Positions 45,345 to 53,858 of a DNA stretch of 64,000 bases are shown piece by piece (position 1 is the first letter of the stretch; every line of letters begins with the position of its first letter). The position numbers and the translations under genes were made by a program. The notes below the pieces were generated by a model. That model had not been told where the DNA came from and did no database searches. It worked only from the letters and a program-made list of their open reading frames with translations. The stretch is taken from NCBI GenBank assembly GCA_029265405.1, contig JAJUJI010000006.1, forward strand, positions 62,001 through 126,000. Direction: 5' to 3'. Origin of the DNA: Clostridiales bacterium (GTDB taxonomy: Bacteria > Bacillota > Clostridia > Oscillospirales > Oscillospiraceae).

Positions 45345-45854
45345 CTATTGCCCCTTCACCAGCGCATATATTTTCATGTCCAGCATGGTCCCGTTTTTAA
45401 CAGCGTTTTTCCTTAGCGTTCCCTCCAAAACAAAACCGGCTTTTTCCAGCACCCGGCAAGAGGCGATATTGTTAGCAAAAGGCTCGGCAAAAATGCGCAT
45501 AATGTCCGTGTTTTCAAAAATATAATCGCATGCCTCTTTAACCGCAATTGTGCATATTCCTCTGCCCCACCATTTCTCTGCGACATAATATCCCATTTCG
45601 GCGGTATATTTATGGATATTGTCTTTGCGGAAAATGCCGATGCAGCCGACGGCTTCATTATCTGACGCAATTGCCCAGACATATTGGCTGTCCTTTTCCG
45701 CCTTCAACACGGAAGATATGAACCTCTCCGCGTCACCAACGGTATATGGATACGGTATGCCGTCCCTTAATTTGTCCTGTATTTTTCTGTTGTTTAATGC
45801 AGCCGCAAGACTATAAGCATCCTCCATATCCCAGGTGCGGATTTTAACATCCAT
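45345..45854 (-). CDS. GNAT family N-acetyltransferase (RimJ/RimL-like)
   Basis: A 169-residue acetyltransferase. KWWGRGICTIAVKEACDYIF is the acetyl-CoA binding motif A, and RIFAEPFANNIASCRVLEKAGFVLEGTLRKNAVKNG is the classical C-terminal block seen in pieces. Such enzymes acetylate ribosomal protein N-termini or small amines; the substrate is not predictable. It is the last gene with chromosomal flavour before the mobile island. Confidence 0.88.
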   Translation of the reverse strand: MDVKIRTWDMEDAYSLAAALNNRKIQDKLRDGIPYPYTVGDAERFISSVLKAEKDSQYVWAIASDNEAVGCIGIFRKDNIHKYTAEMGYYVAEKWWGRGICTIAVKEACDYIFENTDIMRIFAEPFANNIASCRVLEKAGFVLEGTLRKNAVKNGTMLDMKIYALVKGQ

Positions 45855-45928
45855 TGATGGATGCCTCCTTTGAAGCTTAAACGATTCTTATAAATAATAT
45901 TAGCACATTTTATCAGAAAAACTAGAAA

Positions 45929-45969
45929 AGCAAAAGGACTTCAACCGCGAGGGCTCAAGTCCTTTTGCT
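45929..45969 (-). terminator. Terminator at the left end of the mobile island
   Basis: AGCAAAAGGACTT (45929-45941) pairs perfectly with AAGTCCTTTTGCT (45957-45969); TTTTC follows on the minus strand. It probably ends the KilA-N transcript and lies in the 214-base gap where the island begins. No attachment site could be proved. Confidence 0.75.
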
Positions 45970-46068
45970 TCATTTCATAATGAGAAGTTAGGTGAATATA
46001 GATGCCACTTTTTTATCAGCTAACCACTTATATTTTCAATAAAAAAGCATCTGTATAAATCCTGTGCG

Positions 46069-46926
46069 TTATCGGGGAGGAAGTTTGTCGTCCTCATCCA
46101 GTTGTTTGGTTTCTCGGCTCTTTTCTTCCAGGGCCGTTATCCTGTGATCCTCTGTCAGCAGTTTCATCTGGCTGATCGCTATTGCATTTAGTTTTTTCAG
46201 ACGTTCTGCCTGTGGCATCCCATCCGCAATAAATACTGCATTCAGATTTTCCATGTTTGAAAGACAAACAAGCTGCGAAACATTTGCATAATCACGGATG
46301 TTGCCTTTTAATTCCGGATCGCTGTCGCGCCATTGTCTGGCAGTTTTTCCAAACAAGGCAACATTCAGGACGTCCGCTTCGCTGGCATATACCTGGCTGA
46401 CCTGCTGTGGTGTAAGCTCTGGCGGGATCAGGTTCTCCTTGATCGCATCCGTATGGATACGATAATTTATTTTTGACAGGTTGCGTTTGATATCCCAACC
46501 AAGCTGCTGCTGTTCTTCCGCCTTCAACCTCTCGAATTCCTTGATCAAATAGATTTTGAATTCCGGGCTGATCCACATGCCGAATTCGAACGCGATGTCC
46601 TTATAGGCATACGTTCCGCCATATCGTCCTGCAGTCGCTTTCAGGCCGATTGCGTTTGTTTTTGCTACCCATTCCTTGACGCTGATCTTATACCTGTTCA
46701 ATCCGGCCTGACTTTTAATTATGGCGAATTCGCCATAATTAAAATCGGGATTGTAGATTTGTTCCCATATGCCTAAAAACTCAATGGTGTTCCGGTTGCG
46801 AAGCCAATCCGAGATGAAAAAATCTCCGTCTTTTGCTTTCAGCATATCGGTAAGGGAGATATAATCCTTATCTTCAATCGTGGCAACGGTGATCTGCGCC
46901 CCGTTCACACTGAGGTAATTTACCAT
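46069..46926 (-). CDS. KilA-N domain protein
   Basis: A 285-residue protein with an N-terminal KilA-N domain (about residues 1-110: DYISLTDMLKAKDGDFFISD, FLGIWEQIYNP, GRYGGTYAYKDIAFEFGMWI). A helical C-terminal half ends in a charged coiled-coil-like stretch. KilA-N is a DNA-binding domain found in phages, plasmids and integrative elements, often in regulatory or antirepressor roles. It lies at the integrase-distal tail of the recombinase-side gene block. Confidence 0.87.
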   Translation of the reverse strand: MVNYLSVNGAQITVATIEDKDYISLTDMLKAKDGDFFISDWLRNRNTIEFLGIWEQIYNPDFNYGEFAIIKSQAGLNRYKISVKEWVAKTNAIGLKATAGRYGGTYAYKDIAFEFGMWISPEFKIYLIKEFERLKAEEQQQLGWDIKRNLSKINYRIHTDAIKENLIPPELTPQQVSQVYASEADVLNVALFGKTARQWRDSDPELKGNIRDYANVSQLVCLSNMENLNAVFIADGMPQAERLKKLNAIAISQMKLLTEDHRITALEEKSRETKQLDEDDKLPPR

Positions 46927-46982
46927 CGGCTGAACCTCCTGTCAAATTTCTATTTCTTTTGATCTGTACTTTGAGCGTGTAT

Positions 46983-47558
46983 TCATACTGACATTACCGG
47001 GCCGTTCTGTTGATTCGAATTTGGTTCGGTTTCTCCGTTGTGCTGCTGACAATCATGTTCCATTTCCGGCTGATCCGGATGGCAATGGTTCAGGAGGGCT
47101 GCTACTTTTTCCGGTACATTATCGAAATCCACATGGTGATCTCGCTCGACAGAAACTGTATACCAATAGTCATAGGGGATATAAACCGTAGACAAGTACT
47201 TGGATTCCGAAGGCTTCAATTTTTCTCCGCCTTGATCAATCACACCCTTTGGCGTCAAAAAGAAAGTCCCCCAATGCTCGCCGGAGGACTCCAGATCAAG
47301 TGTGACGATGCCAAGTCCGATATGACCGGTGTTGCGTCCTCGTATGACAGCGGGAAACTCAATAAATTCATAATTGTGGTTGTTAAAATAGTCCGTGCCA
47401 TAAACTTCGACACAACTGTCATGCATCTGTTTCAGTATCTCTTTGGCATAACCGTCATCTTTCGAATTACATGATTGATCCAGCTTTGCGAAATCCACTG
47501 TTGGGAGCATGGCATTCAGGCGTTCTATATAGATCGTCTGCAGATCTTTTTTCTTCAT
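46983..47558 (-). CDS. Mobile-element protein of unknown function
   Basis: A 191-residue soluble protein starting MKKKDLQTIYIERLNAMLP. AGGGGAAG precedes ATG 47558; an ATG five codons upstream overlaps the previous stop and is less likely. I do not recognise a domain. The C-terminal 30 residues are polar and histidine/glutamine-rich. It is adjacent to a DUF4314 gene, a setting common in clostridial conjugative elements. Confidence 0.65.
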   Translation of the reverse strand: MKKKDLQTIYIERLNAMLPTVDFAKLDQSCNSKDDGYAKEILKQMHDSCVEVYGTDYFNNHNYEFIEFPAVIRGRNTGHIGLGIVTLDLESSGEHWGTFFLTPKGVIDQGGEKLKPSESKYLSTVYIPYDYWYTVSVERDHHVDFDNVPEKVAALLNHCHPDQPEMEHDCQQHNGETEPNSNQQNGPVMSV

Positions 47559-47569
47559 TTTGCTTCCCC

Positions 47570-47851
47570 TCATTCCATTTTCATGCCGAATTGCTCGGTT
47601 TCGTTTTCCGGCAGATCAGACTGTTCCGGCCGTGAGATGGCGGAGAAACTGTCCTCCCCTGGGACAAGAGCGAGGGATCTGCCGTTGTCCCAAGTCATCT
47701 GGAGCTGTCCGGCGTCGTCTACAAAATCAACCGTTCCCTCAAGTCCGGATGGCATATCCGCTTCTCCGGACATAGCGTGGAGCCGGATTCGGGTGCCGCT
47801 CGGATATTGCGCCTTAACCCGTTGTACTTTCTTGTAATCAAAAAACATCAT
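47570..47851 (-). CDS. DUF4314 domain protein
   Basis: A 93-residue protein. YPSGTRIRLHAMSGEADMPS, LEGTVDFVDDAGQLQMTWDN and GRSLALVPGEDSF give the whole DUF4314 pattern, a small beta-barrel found on Gram-positive conjugative elements with unknown function. The downstream gene starts within or just after its stop codon. Confidence 0.88.
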   Translation of the reverse strand: MMFFDYKKVQRVKAQYPSGTRIRLHAMSGEADMPSGLEGTVDFVDDAGQLQMTWDNGRSLALVPGEDSFSAISRPEQSDLPENETEQFGMKME

Positions 47852-47903
47852 TCATTCCTCCTATAATGCAATCTCAGGACCCTTTTCTGTTTAACATGGC
47901 AGC

Positions 47904-48269
47904 CTACATACTGAGATCCATCTCGTTTTGCATTTCGTACCAGGTTTCCACCTCCACATCTGTGGCGACGGGAAACTCCTGCGGCTCCTTTTCGCCCATC
48001 TGCATGGGAACGAGATGCTCCAGTATTTGAGGCAGCAGTTCCTGATCAGGGCAGCGGTCTATGAAGTTGCCGAAAGTATTCAGGATTTTTCTGTCCAATA
48101 CATCCGTGAGGATGATTTCTTTCGCATCCTCATGCTGCATGATAAAGTTGGCGATGTTGGAAGGCGAATTCTCGAACCAGTATTCGCGCCGGTAACCTTC
48201 ATAGGGATAGACATAGCCCCTGACCAGATTTTCTTTGCCCAGCAATTCACTTAATGCTTCATTTGTCAT
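47904..48269 (-). CDS. Mobile-element protein of unknown function
   Basis: A 121-residue acidic protein. IMQHEDAKEIILTDVLDRKI and FIDRCPDQELLPQILEHLVP are the most distinctive parts; proteins of this look recur next to DUF4314 genes on clostridial islands, but I know of no function. GGAGCAG lies before the ATG. Confidence 0.68.
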   Translation of the reverse strand: MTNEALSELLGKENLVRGYVYPYEGYRREYWFENSPSNIANFIMQHEDAKEIILTDVLDRKILNTFGNFIDRCPDQELLPQILEHLVPMQMGEKEPQEFPVATDVEVETWYEMQNEMDLSM

Positions 48270-48403
48270 ATGCTGCTCCTTTCATGGAAAAAGCGGAGCC
48301 ATCCGGACTCCGCTAATTAAATATGCTGTTTTCCGATGGCATGAAATTCATTGTTCCGCGATAAAACCGAAGCGGTCTATTTGCCGTTTCGGACTTTGAT
48401 CTT

Positions 48404-48502
48404 TCAACTGCGACTCTTGGCGACCCGGATGTAAACCGCTACCCTGGGGCTGGAATCCTGCAGTCGGTTCTTCTTGTCTGCCTTGTTTTTAGGATGCTTC
48501 AT
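48404..48502 (-). CDS. 32-residue ORF resembling a recombinase N-terminus
   Basis: ATG 48502 overlaps the end of the upstream recombinase by 14 bases. The 32-residue product ends RVAVYIRVAKSRS, which looks like the first beta strand of a serine recombinase (RVAxYxRVS) cut off right at the catalytic serine position, where it reads A. It could be a translationally coupled micropeptide or the remnant of a further recombinase gene. The sequence after it (48270-48403) has no other supportable gene. Confidence 0.45.
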   Translation of the reverse strand: MKHPKNKADKKNRLQDSSPRVAVYIRVAKSRS

Positions 48503-50168
48503 ACATATCATCTCCTTCATATCCGGTGAGCGACTGTTCTATCTGGACACCGCCCTTAAAAATAATGATTAGCTTATCTTCGTTGACCACCTTGATGGTA
48601 TCAATAAGCTGCCGCACGACGCTGTCACTATATGCCGTTGATTCGAAGGGAGCGTTTTGGAGTGCCTTGCAGATGTCGTCGATCTGCCTGGTCACCTCAT
48701 CCGGACCATTCTGCTTTACCCGGCATTGCTCCAGTGTTTTGCGCAGGGCGCCGATCTCATCCTTAAGCGCAGTGAACTTACTCTCATAGCTTTCGGAGCT
48801 ACCGGTTTTCTGTGCGATGGTCACCAATTCCATCGTGACGCCTTCCAACTCATGGATTCTGTTTTCTATGACCAGGGGATTGACGGTGCCGCCGTTCTTT
48901 TCAGACAAGGTTGCCGCCAAGTTGGTTCTGATAATACCGATGAGCTTTTCCCGGTCGCTCATCATGGTGTTGATGGCATGCAGTACCGCCGCGTGGAGCC
49001 GATCTTCCTCAATGGTGGGTGATTTCTTGCAATATTTTGTGCCGTAGTCCAGCCGGCTGATGCAACGCCAGACCACCTTCTTCTTGCCCCGCTTCGCCCA
49101 AGTTACCCTCCTGAAAGCGGAGCCGCACTCACCACAGACCAATAGTTCGGTCAGGGCGTAACGGCTACTGTACTTGGACTGCTGAGTCTTGCTGGTCTTG
49201 TCCGATACCTTTCGTTTTCCGGCTCTGCGGGCGATCTCCGCCTGTACCCGCTCGAAGAGATGCCGGTCGATAATCGCCGTATGGTGGTTTTGAACCAGAT
49301 ATTTGGGTAACTCACCGTTATTTTTTTTGGTTTTTTTGCTTAAACAGCTTTCCACATATGTTTTCTGTAAAAGGGCATCCCCGCAGTATTTTTCGTTGCG
49401 GAGCAAATATTGAAGCACGCCTTCCGACCACTGGGGCTTACCACCCGCAGCTGGAATATTTTCGGATTCGAGCATCTTTTTGATGTTTGCCACACTCATT
49501 CCCGCGAGGTAGCTTTCAAAAATTCGGCGCACAACCTCTGCCTGTTCGGGTATTACCTTGGGCTGATCGTCCTCGCCGCGCTCGTAGCCATAGATTCTCT
49601 TATATTGGAAAGTTACTTTGCCGCTTTTGAAGCTCTGGCGTTTTCCCCAGCGGATACTTTGGCTCATGGACTCGCTTTGTGCCTGAGCGAAGCCAGCCAG
49701 CATGGTGATAAATACTTCCGTGTCGGTTTTCAGGGTGTTGATGTTCTCGGTTTCAAAAATGACCGCTATCCCCAGCTCCTTCAGCTCGCGGACGTAGTTC
49801 AGGCAGTCCACCGTGTTCCGGGCGAAGCGGCTGATGGACTTGGTCAGGATCATATCAATCTTGCCCTTTCTGCATAGGCGGATCATTTTCAGGAAGTCCG
49901 TGCGTTTCTTTACTGACGTCCCTGAAATGCCCTCATCCGCGAAAATCCCTGCCATGGTCCATTCAGGATTGGTCATGATTTTTTCAGTGTAATACGCCAC
50001 CTGCGCCTCATAGCTGGTGAGCTGTTCCTCCTGATCGGTGGAGACCCTGCAGTATGCCGCAACACGAAGCTGGCGAGTAATAGTCTTGTTCTGATTCGCC
50101 AAGTGGTTGGCAGGGATAACGATAATCTGCATTTGTTGTGGTTGTGAAACGCTTTGTGTTGTCATCAT
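48489..50168 (-). CDS. Large serine recombinase (second catalytic copy)
   Basis: A 559-residue recombinase. It has a resolvase domain (about 34-180) with AAYCRVSTDQEEQLTSYEAQ holding the catalytic Ser and ILTKSISRFARNT the conserved arginines. The recombinase DNA-binding domain follows, then a zinc ribbon (LLVCGECGSAFRRVTW ... WRCIS), a coiled coil and a tail. Such enzymes integrate and excise mobile elements by double-strand exchange. The ATG overlaps the stop of the upstream headless recombinase by four bases, so the two are coupled. Confidence 0.94.
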   Translation of the reverse strand: MMTTQSVSQPQQMQIIVIPANHLANQNKTITRQLRVAAYCRVSTDQEEQLTSYEAQVAYYTEKIMTNPEWTMAGIFADEGISGTSVKKRTDFLKMIRLCRKGKIDMILTKSISRFARNTVDCLNYVRELKELGIAVIFETENINTLKTDTEVFITMLAGFAQAQSESMSQSIRWGKRQSFKSGKVTFQYKRIYGYERGEDDQPKVIPEQAEVVRRIFESYLAGMSVANIKKMLESENIPAAGGKPQWSEGVLQYLLRNEKYCGDALLQKTYVESCLSKKTKKNNGELPKYLVQNHHTAIIDRHLFERVQAEIARRAGKRKVSDKTSKTQQSKYSSRYALTELLVCGECGSAFRRVTWAKRGKKKVVWRCISRLDYGTKYCKKSPTIEEDRLHAAVLHAINTMMSDREKLIGIIRTNLAATLSEKNGGTVNPLVIENRIHELEGVTMELVTIAQKTGSSESYESKFTALKDEIGALRKTLEQCRVKQNGPDEVTRQIDDICKALQNAPFESTAYSDSVVRQLIDTIKVVNEDKLIIIFKGGVQIEQSLTGYEGDDMYEAS

Positions 50169-51037
50169 AGTGTGGTACTCCTTTCCGGTTTATTAAGGTG
50201 TTGTCCGTTTTTTAACATCAGGGATACTGCTCCATCAGGCTGGACAATGACCGCATCCACGGCGCACTCGAACAGATCCGTGTCGAATGGCATCGATGGT
50301 TCATGGCTTTTAAATGCTGCCCGCAGCTCCCGTGCCTTTATCGGCAGGCGGCCGTCGGAGCAGATTGCGTATTGGGCGGCCGCGCGGGCCATGATCAGGA
50401 TCTTGATATATTCCTCGTCACAGTCCGTTTTGTCCAACTCACGGTTGATTTCGTTAGTCAGCCTTGTGACTTCGAGATCGTGGGGGTGGGTTTCCACGGA
50501 TGGTATTTCAATGTTTGCGGGGGTTGTTATTGCATAGTTCAACAGGTCGGTGACCTGTTCGGTCAGCAGGGTATCGGTTATTTTTACTGTAGTGGAGCAT
50601 TCGGAATTTCTGCATCTCCATTTTTCACCGACTCTGCTGTCCAGAATTCTTTCGTAATGGCTCCCGCATTCGCCGCAGATTACTTTTCCTTTCAGTGCGA
50701 TAACCTCCGGGACGGTGCGGATATCCCTGCGGGTATATTTTTCTCGTTGGAGCAGAGCAGATTGCTGGAATTCGTTCTCCGTGATCAACATGGGGTATGC
50801 GTCCTGTCCGAGGTATTTGCGGTTCTGCAATATGCGTCCCACCATGTTCTTGTTCCAGCGGGAGGCGCCCTCACTGTATGGGCAGCCCGCCTTTTCCAGC
50901 TCGGCGGCGATCTGGCTGTAGGACTCGCCAGCTATATATTGGCGGAAGACCATCCTCACCATTTCCGCTTCCAACTCATGTGGTGTGACGGTTCCGCAAG
51001 TGAGCTGGTAGCCGAACGCGATGTATCGGTTTTTCAT
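50165..51037 (-). CDS. Recombinase-like protein lacking the catalytic domain
   Basis: A 290-residue protein that begins straight in the recombinase DNA-binding domain (FGYQLTCGTVTPHELEAEMV, VFRQYIAGESYSQIAAELEK, VGRILQNRKYLGQDAYP). It continues into a zinc ribbon (VICGECGSHYERIL ... WRCRNSECST). No resolvase domain or catalytic serine is present, and ATG 51037 follows the previous stop by one base, so this is not a simple frameshift within the neighbour. It could be an accessory DNA-binding or directionality subunit for the flanking recombinases. Confidence 0.88.
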   Translation of the reverse strand: MKNRYIAFGYQLTCGTVTPHELEAEMVRMVFRQYIAGESYSQIAAELEKAGCPYSEGASRWNKNMVGRILQNRKYLGQDAYPMLITENEFQQSALLQREKYTRRDIRTVPEVIALKGKVICGECGSHYERILDSRVGEKWRCRNSECSTTVKITDTLLTEQVTDLLNYAITTPANIEIPSVETHPHDLEVTRLTNEINRELDKTDCDEEYIKILIMARAAAQYAICSDGRLPIKARELRAAFKSHEPSMPFDTDLFECAVDAVIVQPDGAVSLMLKNGQHLNKPERSTTL

Positions 51038-51038
51038 A

Positions 51039-52649
51039 TCAGCGCACCGTCCTTTCGATGGTTTCCGCAAGTTCCAACCCGTTTATCAGCCTAAATTTCA
51101 GCCGTTCTCCGGACTCGGCGGTGACCCGCTCCACAAGGCTGTCAAAAAGCGTTTCGTCAAAGCGGCTCAGGTGCTCGGGGCTGTCTTCCAGTAATTCGAT
51201 CAGGTTTTTGGTGTCGGTGATGGTACTGTCATCCTCGTCCTGTTCCATCAGCCTGTTCTTTTCGGTTTTCAGGTTGCGGATTTTTCTGCCCAGCTCGTCG
51301 GTTTGAGATATAAAAAGAGCAGAATCGATGATGCCTTTGGACTTCAGTCCGTTCAGCACCTGATTCCGCTCAGTGAGTTCCGCAATCTGACGGTTCAGCT
51401 CGACCACCTGCAGATTGCTCAGATTTCGATGGCGTTTGAGCGCCTGCAATTGATCCAGCATGGGGGACAAGATGGTGTCATAATTCAGTTTTAGCTTGTG
51501 GTACATCCGAAAGAACGCCTTATAGATCTCCGGTTCGGGTATTTGGGGGACCGGGCAGTTGGCTTTTTTGTTGTTGCGGTTATGGCATACCCAATACGTT
51601 TTCCCGCCGCAGATCTTCCTTTTGAACGCCGAGCCGCACTCCCCGCAGTAAATCCTTTTGCTCAGCGGATACTCCGAGCGTTTTGACATGGATGGAAGGA
51701 CCCTGCTTCGGTTCAGTTCCTGCGCCCGTTCAAAAATTTCGCGGGTGATGATGGCGGGGTGCGAGTATTTTATGTAGTATTTGTCCTTTTCACCATTGTT
51801 GCGCTTTTTTTGAAACGGCAGGACGTCGGTGGTGTACCGTTTTTGCAGAAGTGCGTCACCTATGTACCGCTCATTCTTCAAGATATAGTCGATGGAGTTG
51901 TACCGCCATTTGGTTTTTCCGTCTCTTGTGGAAAGACCCCGCGCGGTCAGCTCGGCGGCAATCTCATCCTTGCTCCTACCATTCAAATAGCTATCAAAGA
52001 TGTACTGGACGATTTCTGCTTCCTGCTCGTCGATCCGGAGGGTTCCGTCGACCAGCAGATATCCGAAGGGAGCTTTGCAAGTGATGAATTTTCCTTTTTC
52101 CATGCGGTGCTGATAACTCCAGCGCATGTTGGTGGATATGGTCATGGATTCCTGCTGTGCGTTTCCGGAGAAAAAGGTCAGGAGCATTTCGTCGGTGATT
52201 TCAGCCGTATCGAGGTGTTCCTTTTCGAAGTAAATGGTCACGCCGATGACTTTCAGTTCTCTGATGATTTGCAGACATTCCCTGGTGTTTCGGGAAAAGC
52301 GGGAGATGGACTTGGTCAGAATGCGGTCAATTTTACCTTTGCGGCAATCCCGGATCATCCGCATAAAATCATTCCTCTTGTCCATCCGCAGTCCGGTGAT
52401 GCCCTCGTCAGCGTAAATGTCGACAAACTCCCATCCCTCGTTTTCACTGATGAGCGCGGTGTAATAGCTCACCTGCGCCGCGAAGGAGTTCAACTGGTCG
52501 TCGGAGTCGCTGCTGACACGGGCGTAAGCCGCGGTGCGAAGCTTGTTGCTTCTTACCTGCATAATCGGGTCTATGACGATAACCTGCGGGTTTGCCGGTT
52601 TGAGCGTTCTCGCTGAAGTTCCGGCAACAATATTTTGGCTTGTTATCAC
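51039..52649 (-). CDS. Large serine recombinase (first catalytic copy)
   Basis: A 536-residue recombinase. RTAAYARVSSDSDDQLNSFA carries the catalytic Ser, ILTKSISRFSRNTRECLQII the arginine motif, KAPFGYLLVDG and SKDEIAAELTARGLST the recombinase domain, and IYCGECGSAFKRKICGG the zinc ribbon. AAAGGAGG nine bases before GTG 52649 sets the start; the ORF's upstream 12 codons overlap that site. It is clearly distinct in sequence from the downstream catalytic copy, so this is not a recent duplication. Confidence 0.93.
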   Translation of the reverse strand: MITSQNIVAGTSARTLKPANPQVIVIDPIMQVRSNKLRTAAYARVSSDSDDQLNSFAAQVSYYTALISENEGWEFVDIYADEGITGLRMDKRNDFMRMIRDCRKGKIDRILTKSISRFSRNTRECLQIIRELKVIGVTIYFEKEHLDTAEITDEMLLTFFSGNAQQESMTISTNMRWSYQHRMEKGKFITCKAPFGYLLVDGTLRIDEQEAEIVQYIFDSYLNGRSKDEIAAELTARGLSTRDGKTKWRYNSIDYILKNERYIGDALLQKRYTTDVLPFQKKRNNGEKDKYYIKYSHPAIITREIFERAQELNRSRVLPSMSKRSEYPLSKRIYCGECGSAFKRKICGGKTYWVCHNRNNKKANCPVPQIPEPEIYKAFFRMYHKLKLNYDTILSPMLDQLQALKRHRNLSNLQVVELNRQIAELTERNQVLNGLKSKGIIDSALFISQTDELGRKIRNLKTEKNRLMEQDEDDSTITDTKNLIELLEDSPEHLSRFDETLFDSLVERVTAESGERLKFRLINGLELAETIERTVR

Positions 52650-52726
52650 GGCTTTTCGCCTCCTTTCTTTGTTTATCAGCAACATACATTACCACACAAT
52701 CGTTTCAATAGCTATCCCCAAAAGCA

Positions 52727-52888
52727 CTAAACAACCAGAATGGATACCTCAAGCTGCCCGGCAATGCGCGCAGTGGTTTTCCTGCTATCCTCGGCGGTAA
52801 TCTTGCCGACGGAAACAAGCCAGTTCAGGGCGTTCACGATGGCGATATAGTCGGCTTTTGCGGTAATTTCATCAGTGGTTTCTTTCAT
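52727..52888 (-). CDS. Short SHOCT-like protein of the recombinase operon
   Basis: A 53-residue protein (start MKETTDEITAKADYIA) with GGAGG eight bases before its ATG, 12 bases after the preceding gene. The middle NWLVSVGKITAEDSRKTTAR resembles the SHOCT pattern (hydrophobic-G-x-I-T-x-E-E), a short helical oligomerisation module often found as a tiny ORF beside recombinases. Function unknown. Confidence 0.65.
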   Translation of the reverse strand: MKETTDEITAKADYIAIVNALNWLVSVGKITAEDSRKTTARIAGQLEVSILVV

Positions 52889-52900
52889 ACAAGCATCCTC

Positions 52901-53290
52901 CTATTCCAGATTCATGGCGTTAAATCCGTCGTACAGTTCTGTAAGCTGGGGAATCCTGATTTCTCCCTCCAGCGGGGAGTATAGCCAGATGCCAAGCTGG
53001 TCGAAGCCTCCGAGAAGCTCCAGCGTTTTTGCGGTATCCCGCCCCAGACGGTCGAGCTTTTTCACCAGCAGCACATCAAATTCGTTGTTCCCAGCGGCCT
53101 TCAGGACTTCCTTCAGGCCAGCGCGATCAAAATTCAAGCCGCTGCCGATATCTTCGGAGGACCCGACCACCACAAAACTCATCTGCTCTGCGTAATCTTT
53201 AAGCTCTTTTTTCTGGCCTTTTAAGGCGCCGTGGGTATCCTCCGGAGCATCAATCCGGCAATAGGTCCAGGCGCGTTTTTTCTGTTCCAT
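52901..53290 (-). CDS. Resolvase-domain protein lacking the catalytic serine
   Basis: A 129-residue stand-alone resolvase N-terminal domain. The fold motifs are present (SGLNFDRAGLKEVLKAA; FDVLLVKKLDRLGRDTAKTL with the active-site arginines). The nucleophile position, normally YxRVS, reads TYCRIDAPED, so Ser is replaced by Asp. No recombinase or zinc-ribbon domain follows. GGAGG before the ATG shows it is a designed start, not a fragment. It is first in an operon with SHOCT-like, LSR, headless recombinase and second LSR genes. Confidence 0.88.
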   Translation of the reverse strand: MEQKKRAWTYCRIDAPEDTHGALKGQKKELKDYAEQMSFVVVGSSEDIGSGLNFDRAGLKEVLKAAGNNEFDVLLVKKLDRLGRDTAKTLELLGGFDQLGIWLYSPLEGEIRIPQLTELYDGFNAMNLE

Positions 53291-53335
53291 ATTTCAAACC
53301 TCCATTTGCTGAATTTGTTTAATCTCACATGGACA

Positions 53336-53359
53336 CGGCAGGGTATAACAGCCCTGCCG
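53336..53359 (-). promoter_or_regulatory. Leader hairpin of the recombinase operon
   Basis: CGGCAGGG (53336-53343) and CCCTGCCG (53352-53359) form a perfect 8-bp stem with an eight-base loop, 46 bases before the resolvase-domain start. No T-run follows, so it is probably a 5' UTR structure. Confidence 0.5.
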
Positions 53360-53395
53360 CGTAGTATCTGAGATCAAAACTGATCCGTTTGTTCT

Positions 53396-53596
53396 TCATT
53401 TGATAATAGTTGCCATGCTTCTATTCGACACTACTCCCCGAAGCACAGAAAGCTTTGCGGCTCTTAAGGCGACAGCATAAACGGTTTGCTGGTCAAACAA
53501 ACACCATAGGAATTTCACCTCTCCCAGGATCTCTGCGAGTTGTCCCCCTTGCGTGATCCCGCTTTCAGGCGGGGCTGGGGCTGGACAAAAGTAGCG
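53396..53596 (-). other. 66-codon open frame without a clear start in the recombinase leader
   Basis: Inside the 582-base gap 53291-53872 the minus strand keeps one frame open for 66 codons, containing the protein-like stretch EVKFLWCLFDQQTVYAVAL and ending MATIIK. There is no ATG/GTG with a good ribosome site at its beginning, and an overlapping frame (53565-53768) crosses it. It may be a conserved leader RNA or a frameshifted small gene; I cannot tell which. Confidence 0.3.
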
Positions 53597-53817
53597 TTAG
53601 CACTGTCCGTTTCATTGCGATACAGCCCACCACAGGCTGTTTTATGACCGGGCCTTGCCGCTCGTCGCCTTCGATGCTATCGGTTCGACGGATGTCTGTC
53701 ACCCATCCGCAGGTAGTCCTGGCGCGCTCGTCAATGTCGCTGCCGCTCATCACGGCCGGACAGATCATGTACTTATGCTGCCGGATATGAAATTTTCAAG
53801 GAACAATGAGGAGAATA

Positions 53818-53858
53818 GAGAAACCCCCTCACTAACTTCCACGTTGAGTGAGGGGGTT
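53818..53858 (-). terminator. Terminator of the sigma-like gene
   Basis: AACCCCCTCACT (53822-53833) and AGTGAGGGGGTT (53847-53858) pair perfectly; TCTC follows on the minus strand. It lies 15 bases past the sigma-like gene's stop. Confidence 0.7.

Noticed and set aside
46069-46926. Prophage assignment from the KilA-N protein
   Set aside because: No capsid, terminase, portal or lysis genes are present; the neighbouring recombinases and the VirD4 protein indicate a conjugative-type element.
53565-53768. 67-codon ORF in the recombinase leader as a gene
   Set aside because: There is no ribosome-binding site, the composition is unremarkable, and it overlaps a different open frame; it is treated as part of an unexplained leader instead.
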